DNA from: Euryodendron excelsum
Taxonomy: Eukaryota; Streptophyta; Magnoliopsida; Ericales; Pentaphylacaceae
Assembly (NCBI GenBank): GCA_033060915.1
Contig: CM065397.1
Span: 19,757,501 to 19,821,500 of the forward strand
Reading direction: 5' to 3'
DNA length: 64,000 nucleotides
Below, piece after piece: positions 54,124 to 64,000 of this stretch (its first letter is position 1; every line of letters begins with the position of its first letter). The position numbers were made by a program, and so were the translations under genes. The notes under the pieces are model-generated. The model was not told the DNA's origin and ran no database searches. It saw only the letters and a list, made by a program, of their open reading frames with translations.

Positions 54124-55308
54124 ATGGCCTCCAGCAGCAGCACTGTATCAATCCATAAAGAGCCACAAAAAGCAACCACACAATCCGCTTCTGCTACTGT
54201 GATTGGGTGGAACGAAGACCTGTTGACGGAGATCTTAATTCATCTCCCAGCAAAACCTCTTTTCAGGTTCAAAAAAGTATCCAAACAATGGCTCTCCCTC
54301 ATTTCAGACCACAGGTTCTGTCTCCTCTGGAAACACAAACATCTCTCCTCTCCCTCAGGCATCTTTTTGCGCAGATATGGAGGCGATGTCAGCAGAAAAT
54401 ACGAGTATGTTCGTCTTGATGTTCCTTTTGATTCTGAGTCTCCCACGTTCGTAAGCCTTCCATCCGATATTAATGAAATTAAACAATCATGTAATGGCTT
54501 ATTCTTGTGTTCTTCTTCCTCGGTTCACCATTGTTATTGCATATACAATCCCACTACCGGACAATTGGCTGCCCTTCCTAGACAAAATCTGGCCGACAAA
54601 AACTTAATTGCCATGAATTTGGCTTTTGATCCTTCAAGATCACCTAACTACAAAATTGTTGCTGTTTATCACAATGGTCGTCTGGATAGTGATCTGCTAC
54701 AAATTGAAATTGAAATATATTCATCCGAGACCAGCTCCTGGAAACTCACAACGGAAATTCCTTTTAGAGGTTTGACATTACAGGAGGTAGAGTTCCGGTT
54801 TGGTGTCTTCCACAATGGTGCAATTCATTGGCCCAGTGCAAGTTCGAAGACTTCATTATATTTTGATGTTGATAATGAGTGTTGTCGATCTATGCCTATG
54901 CCTCCGATTCAAGGTCGTTGGCCATGGAAGACCTTAAGATATTTTGGAGAATCTAGAGGCCATCTGCATCTGGTTGAATTCTATGACCTTTACCAATCCC
55001 AATGCAAATTCGATGTGCTTGAGATGGAAAGAGACTATTCTGACTGGTTTGTGAAGTACCACGTCGACCTCTCTGTGCCTCTTCCTATAAAGAGATTCTC
55101 TATTATTAGTCTTGTCCGTGGAAGTATTGAAGACGACTCGTACTTGGTGCTGTACGTACCTGGTAAGGGCGCCATATCTTACCACTTTGAGAATAAGAGC
55201 TTGAAGAAACTGAGTGATTTGTCAGTTATTTGCTGGGATGTGCAGCCTCTGGAATTAAACAAGTGGGTAACTTTTCATCAATTCATTGAGAACCCTTCTC
55301 AGTTTTGA
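54124..55308 (+). CDS. F-box protein, At5g07610-like (394 residues), single exon
   Basis: The only intact gene in the window. The N-terminal F-box at residues 28-72 (GWNEDLLTEILIHLPAKPLF, RFKKVSKQWLSLISDHRF) should bind SKP1 and place the protein in an SCF ubiquitin ligase. The rest is an F-box-associated interaction region that would bind the target: SCNGLFLCSS at 122-131, CIYNPTTGQLAALP at 139-152, LAFDPSRSPNYKIVAV at 166-181, EIEIYSSETSSWK at 195-207 and GVFHNGAIHWPS at 227-238. The length is usual for the family. The ATG chosen has a good context and the frame is uninterrupted. The substrate is unknown. The single exon is common for this class, but a 48-bp A tract lies 420 bases downstream. 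Scrambled fragments of this gene occur at 56433-56576. Confidence 0.95.
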   Translation: MASSSSTVSIHKEPQKATTQSASATVIGWNEDLLTEILIHLPAKPLFRFKKVSKQWLSLISDHRFCLLWKHKHLSSPSGIFLRRYGGDVSRKYEYVRLDVPFDSESPTFVSLPSDINEIKQSCNGLFLCSSSSVHHCYCIYNPTTGQLAALPRQNLADKNLIAMNLAFDPSRSPNYKIVAVYHNGRLDSDLLQIEIEIYSSETSSWKLTTEIPFRGLTLQEVEFRFGVFHNGAIHWPSASSKTSLYFDVDNECCRSMPMPPIQGRWPWKTLRYFGESRGHLHLVEFYDLYQSQCKFDVLEMERDYSDWFVKYHVDLSVPLPIKRFSIISLVRGSIEDDSYLVLYVPGKGAISYHFENKSLKKLSDLSVICWDVQPLELNKWVTFHQFIENPSQF

Positions 55309-55724
55309 AGCTACCTACCTTCTTATTGAGAAATTGATTGGGATTTTAGCCTATACGTGGCAAGATTTCTCTTATGGCATTAGAAAAGCATATTTCTTCT
55401 TCACTTTTTTGTCTCCTATTTATGCTTTTTATAATCATCTCTTTTGCTTGAATAGTTTGGTCTGTTAATGACCAAATCAATTGCAATTTGTTCTCACCGT
55501 AGGTGCAATGCATTCAAAATTTCAACAATACTTTGTACAAAAGAATTTCATGGATTACGATTGTAATCTTTAAAAAAACGTTATTAAACTTAGCATTTCG
55601 ACCTTTCACGATCATAGTTATAATCATATTTTGGTCCTTCACAAGATTTCAGGGATCATAGTTGTATATCTTTCCTCAAAATTTTTTTATAAACTTCTTG
55701 CAGAACATGTAACCATGCTAAGAA

Positions 55725-55777
<53 letters not shown>

Positions 55778-56432
55778 CAAGAATGACATATATATATATA
55801 TACAAAGTTCATTGTCACTAGTACATGGATGTAACCTTACACAGTAATACAATTAGACTTCTATTTATAGCTTAATTTGCATAGTAAATTGCTGTTTGCT
55901 TTTATGGCTAGCCCTTTTCATAAGAGTGCGACAGGCATTGATCCTTTATGGCAATCTAAGTATCAGTTTTTGGTAATCCTTAATAATTTGCATATAGAGT
56001 AATCTTAAGGATGATATATCAGAATACCATAACAGTGGCAGCAGTTCATTGGAGATTTGAAGAGGAAGACTAGTAAGTTTGTTGGACTATAAGAGAGCTT
56101 GATTGAAACAGAAGATGTCCCGAAACCAAAGTCCCCCATGGACTTACGGAAGGTTGAAGTTTCCTATTTTAACCAAGGAATAGAATAGATCTGCATTGAT
56201 GATCACCCGACCACCAAATGTTAGTCAAAAAGAGCAGAAAACTTGGAAAAAATATACTTGAGAGATTGGTAGACTGACGTATTATAATGCATTAGGGTAG
56301 AGGAAAGAATAGATTGTATTAAGGTAGCCCTCCCAGCCCTATTCAATACGGAATGCTTGGGACCCTGACATTTAGTTCTGATTTTGTCAAGTCAGAATAG
56401 AAAAAGCTGCTTCTTGCATTGAACAGTATCAA
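55309..56432. other. 3' flank of the F-box gene with A48 tract
   Basis: The probable 3' untranslated region runs to about 55600, with no clear AATAAA. A run of 48 A occupies 55728-55775, followed by CCC and a short TA repeat (55790-55802). The remainder shows no coding sequence that I recognise. Confidence 0.6.
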
Positions 56433-56576
56433 GGTCGTCTGGATTGAATTGAAATATATTCATCCGAGACCAGCTCCTGGAAACTCACAACGGATCATCC
56501 AGCGGGTGCTATCACACAATATGTCTCTTACCTTGTTAACAAATTGTTGCTGTTTATCACAATGGTCGTCTGGATA
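56433..56576 (+). pseudogene. Scrambled fragments of the F-box gene
   Basis: 56433-56494 matches the F-box gene 54676-54755 exactly or nearly so, with an internal gap of about 16-18 bases just after GGTCGTCTGGAT. 56541-56576 then matches 54653-54688. The two source segments overlap (54676-54688) and appear in swapped order, separated by 46 bases of unrelated sequence. They have no coding potential of their own. Templated filler DNA from break repair, or the remains of a duplicated copy, are both possible. Confidence 0.85.
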
Positions 56577-57229
56577 TTGGTCATTTGTTTTTTGGCTGAT
56601 GATAGCTTTTTATTTTCGACTTTCAATAGCAGGTGATTTGGTCATTTGGTCAGATAGGAAGATGCTTAAGTGTTCTTAGTAAAAAAAAAAAAAAAAAGCC
56701 ACTTTACTTAAAATGTCATTTCAGGGGCAGCCCATTAGGATCCTTGAATTGCTATAACAGCTAAATTAGAACTTACAAGAACAAAAATAATTAGAAAGTG
56801 TTTTCCCATCCAGATATTAAGGGTGAAAATAGTAAGCATGTTGATTCGATTTATATGTATTGAACAGCCAGAATGTGTACATGAATAAGTAATTCTAGAA
56901 CTTAGAGAATGCCGCAATTAGAAAGTCGATCAATTTGCTTGGCAGGTAAAAGCCATGAGCAAACACCAGAAGCAATCAATCGCCTCTTCAAATGGGTCAA
57001 CACCTACACTTAGGATAACTTGATTTTCCAACTGTTTAAAGTTCTAAACTTGGTCCAGAACTTGTATTACTTCGATATGAGTTCCATATAGAGCACTTAG
57101 CCTTTAGAATCAACTTCACAATTTAACCTTTGGCTATTACATAGTCCTCTTTTCCTCTATTATAATTATTTCTTTTACAACTTTTATATCATGCTCTCGG
57201 GTCATGGGATCCGAGGCATGACAGTATGA
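56577..57229. other. Intergenic, nothing recognised
   Basis: Contains a short A run at 56681-56697 and AT-rich unique-looking sequence. No domain or repeat boundary could be identified. Confidence 0.4.
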
Positions 57230-58267
57230 CTCTAATCATCTCCCGACCTAAGATTGCATTTCACAGATATTGTCATGGATTCCAACAAATGGTCCTCAAC
57301 ATATCCACTAACTTGCCCTTAGAAGCACGGTTCTTCTCCTCACATGTATAGGATAGGCGTAGTAGTATACTCGGTAAGCCCGAAGTCAACTTCTCCACGA
57401 AGATCGAAGCCAATATAGAGTATAGGTAATGCAAACACTAACTTCTCTCGATATTGATTACTACCAACGAATTATGTCTATCAAAGGGGAAATGAAAATT
57501 GATTGAAAGAAAGGATTGATTTGGCTAAACTAAAGCAATTTTAAGAACAATTGAACTAGTTAAAAGAAAAGTATTGGATTCAATTAATCTAATCATCCAA
57601 TTGGCCCAAGGTTTCCAAAGAAGTTTTCGAACTCAAACCAAAGACCTTAATCAAGAGTATTTGATTCTAAGAATTTAATATTTCACAAAAAGAATTTAAT
57701 AGCAATTGAAGTTAGAATCATAACTAATTCAAGAGTCTTAGACTAATACCATCGATTTGAGCAATAACAATGCCAATCTAAGGATCGTGCATTGAAATTA
57801 CTGAACATAATCAATAATCTAAGTATTCTTAGAGATCTAGTCTTCAATTGCTAAGAATTAGGAGTTTAAGAAGATGAAACAATGAAGTTATGATTTACCT
57901 CCACAAAAAACCTTGAAACCCTTAGATGATCTTTACAATTAAACCCAATATAGAGATTGATTACTCATTTCCATATTGAAATTGACAATTTAATTGAAAA
58001 ACAAATTTCAAAGCTAAACTAAGAATTACATTGAATTCTAAGAGTTTCTCTCTCTACAATGCTCTCAAACTCTCTCTAAAACTATCTATAAGTTCATACT
58101 AAAAAGCTAGATCCCAAAATAAAGTGCAAAATTGATGTTGAAGTGTAAGAAAAAACACAGCTACAATAGGCCATTTGAATGCCCTTCAGACTCTTTCAAA
58201 CGGGCAAATAAAGTCTCTATAATTTCAAATGATGTTGCAGACTGATTCAAACGGGCTCATTCTTGTG
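57230..58267 (-). mobile_element. Athila-like LTR J, distal segment
   Basis: Read on the minus strand this continues LTR J past the copy I insertion: TTCAAACG-type motifs (58160-58250), an AG-rich presumptive leader with TTGAGAGCATTGTAGAGAGAG (about 58040-58070), then sequence with the same block order as the 3' LTR at 25140-25880. The left end is not defined and could lie further left than 57230. Confidence 0.55.
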
Positions 58268-61200
58268 TGTAAGCACCTCATTTTCACCTGCTTGGCGATC
58301 TCCGATCCGACCTGGCTCATTTTCGAACATCACATGCAAATTCAGACTCACACTTGTCCTCCAAATTCCAATCCAGTCTATCGATCACTTTCTGGGCCCA
58401 CTTGAAGACAAATGACCATTTTGCCCCTAGGCATCCAGTTGCCTTCGGGAACAATACCAGTTTTGGGTATCAAACCGGTTACCTTCCGAGGATACTTCCA
58501 ATAGTATTCCCTACCTTCTAGCACCTTTTTGGACCATTCTGAGTTTATTTCGGTAAAGCCGGTGCAAAATGATCATTTTGCCCCTAGTGGGCCGATCGTC
58601 TTTTCTAACCACACTGGCTCTAAGTATTGAATCGACAATTTCTTGGAACACTCTCAATAGTGTTTCCAATCGTCTAGCCTTCTCGCGAGTCACTCTGGGT
58701 CCATTCCGATGTTTTTCTAGTTCAAATGACCGTTTTGCTTCTAGTAGGCCAGCCAACCTTTTCAACTATTCTAGCTTTGTTTCTCAGGCTAGTTACCTTT
58801 GGGACACTCTCTCGAGGGTTCTCATCTATTCCTGGCCGAGTCTAGTTACTCAAAATCTTCTGGATCATTCCCAGACTTTTTAGAGTCACTCTTAGTAGTG
58901 CTAAGCCAAAAATTGCATGCTAGTCACTAGGATAGGCGCTCAAATTTTTTGTCTTACATTCCAAGAGTCAAAGATCTATTTCTTACCGACTTAAAAAAAT
59001 TTCTAAAAGGCTGGCGCCACTGCAACAGGCACCAGAGCCAACTTTGACTACCTATAAATACAAATCATCCCCTTGCATAAAAAGTGTCCTCAAATTTAGT
59101 CCAGAAACTCTGTCTCTCTGAAAACAGAGCTCAAAATCTCTCCAAACCCTAATTCTCTTAAGCCTCTTCAAGCCCTAGCCTCCATACACTCAAACTCTAA
59201 CTCTATACACCCTATATACTCAAACACAAGTCTCAAAATATCTATTGAAGATCAAGTACTGCATTTTCAAAGCTCTCAAAGTTCAAGTCAAGTGAAGCAA
59301 ACCAAGTAATCAAAGCAAGAAGAATACGAGGTTGGTTTTCTATTTACTTTTATGTAATCCCTTGCTCTCTCTCTCCCTCCTAACCCACTTGGATTTTCTT
59401 CTACTTTAATCCCCATATTCTATCTCTTCTTCTTGCATACTTGAAACAAGGAACTCCCTGATTCATGTCTAGGAAGGACTGTTGAAGGTCATCGTGCTAG
59501 GGGCTTTCTTCTTGTTCAACCTTTGATGGTGTGGGTTTGGACCCCTTGATTATGTGGTGAAGTCTAGCCTTGCATATTCACAACCCTATTATATTATAGT
59601 TGTCATGTTCATGCATTGCATTCAAATTGTTTTTAAACTTGCATCAAAGTCCTGTTTCAAAACTTGCATTCAAAATCTCTTTCTTTCAAACTTGTTTTTT
59701 AAAATCATAATCCTAGAATGATTGTAACCATTCCATGGTTAGGGTTGTTTTAAGAAAGTGTTGCATTCAATGTGATCATTATGATCCATATTTCAAAACC
59801 CTATTTGTTTTGAAAATCATAACCCTATAATGGTTCTAATCTTTTCATGATTAGAATCATTTTATGAAAGTGAGATATTCATGAGACTTGCAAAAGTCCA
59901 TATTCAAATCTATTTCTAAATAGTTTTTGCAAATCTACTTTCCAAAAACTCTTTGTTTTAGAGTTCAAGTCAATCCCTAAAATCCATGGTTAGGAAACCC
60001 TAGTTCCTTTCTTAAAATTATGACTTCCTATTTTTTCTCAAATTATAGATTTCCAAATCTAAGATTTCAAAACTCAACGTTTCCAATTTCATGTTAAATC
60101 AAATCTTCTAATTTAGGAAACCAAATCAAATCATTCAATTTTGAAAACAAAATCAAATCATCTATTTTTTAAAATGAAATCCATTCTTCTACTTTAGGAA
60201 ATATGAGTCAAATCTTTCTTAATTTCAAACTTTTCCAAATCCCGACTTTCTAAAATTCAAGCTATCAAATATTTCCTAATTTTAGTCTTTCCTAATTCTA
60301 TTCTTTCTCAATTTCAATCTTTCTTAAATTCAATTTTTCAAACATTTCCTAATTTCAAACCTTTTCAAATCTCAACTTTCTAAATTTCAACTTATCAAAT
60401 CTTTCCAAATTCCAAAACTTTCCTAATTTCAAGTTTTCAAATCTTGTTTCTAAATTTCAAATCTTTCTAAGTTCAAACCTTTTTTTAAATGGAATTTTAC
60501 AAATTCAAATCTTTCCAAAATTAATACTTTACTAAAATGAAAACTTTCCTAAAATGAAACGTTTTTAATTTGGCACTTTCCTAAAATAGAATTTTTCTAT
60601 TTTGAAACTTTCTTAATTTAAAGCTTTTTAAAATTCAATCTTTCATAAACTCTAACTTTCTAAATTCTTTCAAATCAAATAATCAAGTCAAATCTTTACA
60701 AGTCTTTTCAAGTCAAGTGTTTCTAAATCAAATCAAACCATTTTCAAAACTTTCTTAAATTCTAAGTTTTTTAAAATTAAACCTCTCAAGTTCAAATCAA
60801 AATTTTCAATTCAATTGCATGCTTCAATCCTAGGTTACCTAAGTCTTAAGATGTCAAAACCCTAGTTTAACCCTAAAGTTAGGAAGCTTCAACCCCTTTC
60901 TAAAACTCTTTTCTAAACCAAGATGGTTTTCAAACTTCAATCTAAGTCAAGATATTTTCAAAGATCGACTCAATCTTTTCAAATCAAGTCCAAGTTCTCC
61001 CAAAGTTTAATCTTTCCAAAACAAGTCCAAGATCTACTACTCAAGTTCAATTTCAAATCAAAATCAATACAAGTTCGATTTCAAATTAAAGTTCAATTTC
61101 AAATCTTCCAATCAAAGTTTAAATCAATCATTTTCAAGTCAAACTTCTCAAAGGCCTCAAAATGTCTTTTCAAATCAAACAAGATCTCAAAGTGTTTATT

Positions 61201-61943
61201 TTCAATTAGACCTCGAGTCTGAACTACGACTAACCTAATTCCCAATAAAAGGGATACGTAGGTAACCCTCATGGGTGCGGTCACAATCTTTTTTAAATTT
61301 TAAATTTCACAACGTTTTTTTTCAAGTTTCCAATTCCCAAGATCTCTTTCAAACTTCAAATCTTTTCTTCAAATCTATTTTTAAAATCTAATCATTTTCT
61401 TGCACTTGCATGTCATGCATCATATCAAACTTCTTTTTAAAATTCTTTTCAAAGTGGATATAATTGGGCATTGAATAATCAAAAATTCTAAATGAGTGAA
61501 CCTAGGGTGAAAAGATATGTAGATACTGCAAGGGCAAGATACGATGATAGTCTAGTATATCTTTCCTATATGTAACCAACCTCTGAACCTAGAATCACTA
61601 TTTTCAAAAGACCAAAACGAAGTTATTTTTCAAAAAGGGCTTAAATATTTTCAAAGTTGCCAAACAACATGTTTTTCAAAAACTCTCTCTTGAGGAAGTT
61701 TTTCAAAACCTTTTTAAAAAACCTTAAGTTTAATCTTCGGATCGCATTTAGTTTTAGGTGACCTAACTCACCTTAACAAAGTTAAGTGACGACTCCAAAT
61801 CTTTTCCAAAAGCCCTTATTCAAATTCATTTTTAATTCAAACCTAGTCGAACTCATTTTTCTAGGAGGATGAGTTCTAATGAGAGAGTACCGTGTTTTTC
61901 TCACTTGTGTATTTTTTCGAGTGTGAAAAATCGGGGCGTGACA
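58268..61943 (+). mobile_element. Giant-LTR family copy I (3.7 kb, diverged)
   Basis: Starts TGTAAGCACCTC and ends GGGGCGTGACA. The target duplication is perfect: TTGTG at 58263-58267 and 61944-61948. Landmarks at 58464, 58621 and 58778 keep the 157-bp period. The GGCGCC element (59012-59030), TATAAATA (about 59053), leader, G-poor tract (59600-61200) and stem-loop block (61205-61285) are present. It lacks most of the short hairpin arrays, which explains the shorter length. It is the most diverged copy in the window and, like the others, has no interior. Confidence 0.9.
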
Positions 61944-62220
61944 TTGTGAAACCATTCAAACGCCCTTGGGGGTCTTTCGAACGCTTTGTGAACCGTTCAA
62001 ATGCCCTCCAAGGCTGTTCAAATGGTTCTCTAGCCTTCTTGCCCAAATCTCCCACAATCTATCCCGCCTTAGCCTGAAACCTTTATAAAAGCCATAAAAC
62101 TAAGTATCACAAATTAGCTAAAAGCACTACAGGAATTCCAAACTAAGGTCAATAAATTACTAATCAGGGGATTGTAGCTACACTCTTGGAGTATAAAACA
62201 CCTCCCAACTAGCTTTATGC
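61944..62220 (-). mobile_element. Athila-like LTR J, start segment, with polypurine tract
   Basis: The minus strand reads AAAGCTAGTTGGGAGG (polypurine tract within 62201-62220) and then TGTTTTATACTCC from 62200. This parallels the polypurine tract and start of the LTR at 24689-24720. CTTTTATAAAGG at about 62080-62091 is TATA-like. TTCGAACG and TTCAAACG motifs lie at 61950-62035. J is the 3' LTR of a minus-strand element whose interior would lie to the right, where K intervenes. Confidence 0.65.
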
Positions 62221-62301
62221 TAGTCATTTAGCAAAATACAAACTAAAAAAAAGAGATAATTTTCACTTTTGTAGGAATCACGAATTCATTTAGCTTATGC
62301 A

Positions 62302-64000
62302 TGTAATATCCCAAACCTCTATTTATTTAAATTAATGTGAATTTCCTCATTTTTGCATTATTTAAATATTAGTTATTTCTTCATTTGGGGCCAAGAATGA
62401 CCACTAAGAACTTGTGTTGTAACTTAAGTCCATGGGGTGAGACACATGGGATTATTCCCATGTGTATCACTCTTATACACCTATACACAACCAATTGAGA
62501 GAGAAAAGAGGGAGAAGAGGAGAAAGAAAGAGGATGAAGAAGATTGAAGGAAGAAAGAGAGCTTGGAAATCCTCATTCCAAGCCAAGAGAAGCCATGGAA
62601 GACTTGAACAAGCTTGAAGAAAAGTAAGGTTCCATTTCTCTCTCTACAAATTATGTATATATATGTATCCATCTTGTTGGGTGTGTATATGCATCTAGGA
62701 GTGTTGTTGTTGAGTTTGGGAGGATCCTTGGGTCCCAATCACTATGATTTTGAGAGCTTAAAGCTCATTGTTGAGTGTTGGAGTTGGGGTTGAGAAAACC
62801 CCGAATTTGATAACATGTTAGGTTTTCGAATTCTTTCTCTATATCCCTTTGTTTTGGTTGTTCTTTCTCCCCTATTTTGAGTTATTGTGATGTTCTTGAG
62901 TTCTCTTTCAAGTTCTTTTGTGGTTGGGAGAGTTTGGTTGCATTTTTGTAAAGATTGGAGAGTTTTTGGTTTGAATTTCTGCTGTTGCGCAGCAGGGGCG
63001 TTCGAACGCCTGATATGGTGTTCGAACAGTGGGGGCAAAGTGCCTTGACGTTAGAACGGCCCATGGGCATGAGTCCCCATTTTGGCCTAATGATCGAACG
63101 GCCTATCTAGGCATTCGAACGACCCGAGAGCATTTTTTCTGAGTTGGCCATTTTTGGCTTGGGCGTTTGAATGGTCCAACTGTTTTGACACCTTTTTGCA
63201 ATTTAGTCATAAGTTACTCTAGAAAACTTAGTTTTGAGCACCGTTTGAAGCATTACGTAGTAGACTAATATACCTTTTCATCCATGTAAAGTTTGTACCT
63301 TAACTTATGAAGTTTGAAATATTGGGGTTTAATGTTGAGCCAAGATTATGCCGAAAACCTAGTTTTCTAAAATATTAGCCCGTTTTTCATGAGACCCAAC
63401 TTCTTTACCCGAAATGCGTTTTTGACCCTTGACCTATCAAATTAAAGGCATTTAAGTCTATTTTCATATGGAACTAGCCTAGAGTGTGAATCCTTTATTC
63501 AGGGTGGTTGGGACGCGATAAAAAAATCAATGTTCCGAGTTTCATACTTCACCCTCAATTTTATGTTCTCGTTTTACATTGGGGCTTTGCCCTAGAGATT
63601 AGACTCGTTCTTCCATTGTGAGATTGAGGTGTTGGTGAGTCGGGGTCGAGAGATTTATGTGCTTAGTTCGGCTTATGTGTTACCGCTTTGCCTTAGAACT
63701 TTGTATTGATGTTTCTATATTTCTATGTGCATTTTGTGTACGCACACCTTATTTAACATCCATTCAATCGGAGAGAGGTGAGTAACAATACGCGATGAGT
63801 AAAACTCTATTATTTTTCAAATGTTTTAAGCTCACTTTTATATCATGAATGTTTTTCATATACTTCAATACATCAATGTTATGTTCAAATACAAATGTTA
63901 TATTTCAAACTCATGCAAGTTATATTTATGTTATGAATGAAAACCATGGACTATAATGTTTAAATGAAAGAGACGCTAAGTTTTCAATGTATGGTGCCAA
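62302..64000 (+). mobile_element. LTR-like element K, start (runs off window)
   Basis: TGTAATATCCCAAACC at 62302 resembles the start of many plant Gypsy LTRs. The following 1.7 kb is non-coding, with a CT-rich leader-like part (62480-62640), a cluster of TTCGAACG motifs (62990-63130, including the perfect 14-bp palindrome GGCGTTCGAACGCC at 62997-63010) and a T/A-rich end. The right end is outside the window, so neither the LTR nature nor the lineage can be confirmed; a chromovirus-type LTR is a guess. Confidence 0.4.

Noticed and set aside
56419..56679. 86-residue frame downstream of the F-box gene
   Set aside because: It reads through the scrambled F-box fragments in the wrong frame, so it is a by-product and not a gene.

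Overview
This window looks like a repeat-dense (probably pericentromeric or otherwise heterochromatic) stretch of a flowering-plant genome, most likely a eudicot. The evidence is nested LTR retrotransposons of plant-only lineages, a Mutator-like transposase next to a plant-mobile-domain gene, and one intact plant F-box gene. No species can be assigned. Only one undamaged protein-coding gene is visible: the intronless F-box gene at 54124-55308. Almost everything else is mobile DNA in various states of decay.

1-25.9 kb: an old Athila-like Ty3/Gypsy element lies on the + strand, with decayed reverse transcriptase, RNase H, integrase, a second ORF and a 3' LTR. It is broken up by four copies (A, B, C, D) of one family of giant non-coding LTRs. 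These start TGTAAGCACC, end GCGCGACA or similar, and are about 4.9-5.3 kb where complete. C sits in the Athila element, B sits in C, and A sits in B in the opposite orientation; D sits separately in the Athila second ORF. B and D have perfect 5-bp target duplications (GAAGG, ACCAC). A has an imperfect one. C runs off the left edge.

25.9-39.3 kb: AT-rich sequence, then a block bounded by two ~60-bp direct repeats at 29.5 and 37.8 kb. The block holds a pyrimidine-rich leader-like stretch, an AT-rich tandem array, a dead Mutator-like transposase and a dead plant-mobile-domain gene. A degenerate telomere-like GTTAGG tract and an unrecognised decayed ORF follow.

39.3-51.5 kb: a partial Tat-like Ty3/Gypsy element (G, minus strand, perfect ATTTA duplication) is inserted in an AT-rich ~330-bp tandem array. 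It retains gag, protease and an RNase H stub, but reverse transcriptase and integrase are missing. It is split by giant LTR copy F (GGCTT duplication), which is itself split by a Copia-type solo LTR H (GTTTA duplication).

51.5-57.2 kb: the gene island. It holds a MITE, AT-rich DNA, the F-box gene, a 48-bp A tract and scrambled fragments of the F-box gene.

57.2-64 kb: an Athila-like LTR (J, minus) split by a shorter giant LTR copy I (TTGTG duplication), then the start of another LTR-like element K.

The most interesting material is the giant LTR family. All the copies whose two ends lie in the window are solo LTRs, with no internal coding region. Each has the same layered architecture: small hairpins whose arms co-vary, a tandem repeat with a strict 157-bp period and variable copy number, a palindrome next to the TATA box, a conserved GT splice-donor-like site, a 2-kb G-poor transcribed region and a conserved stem-loop near the 3' end. 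The A-in-B nest also forms a natural inverted repeat of more than 4 kb, a plausible source of silencing RNA.
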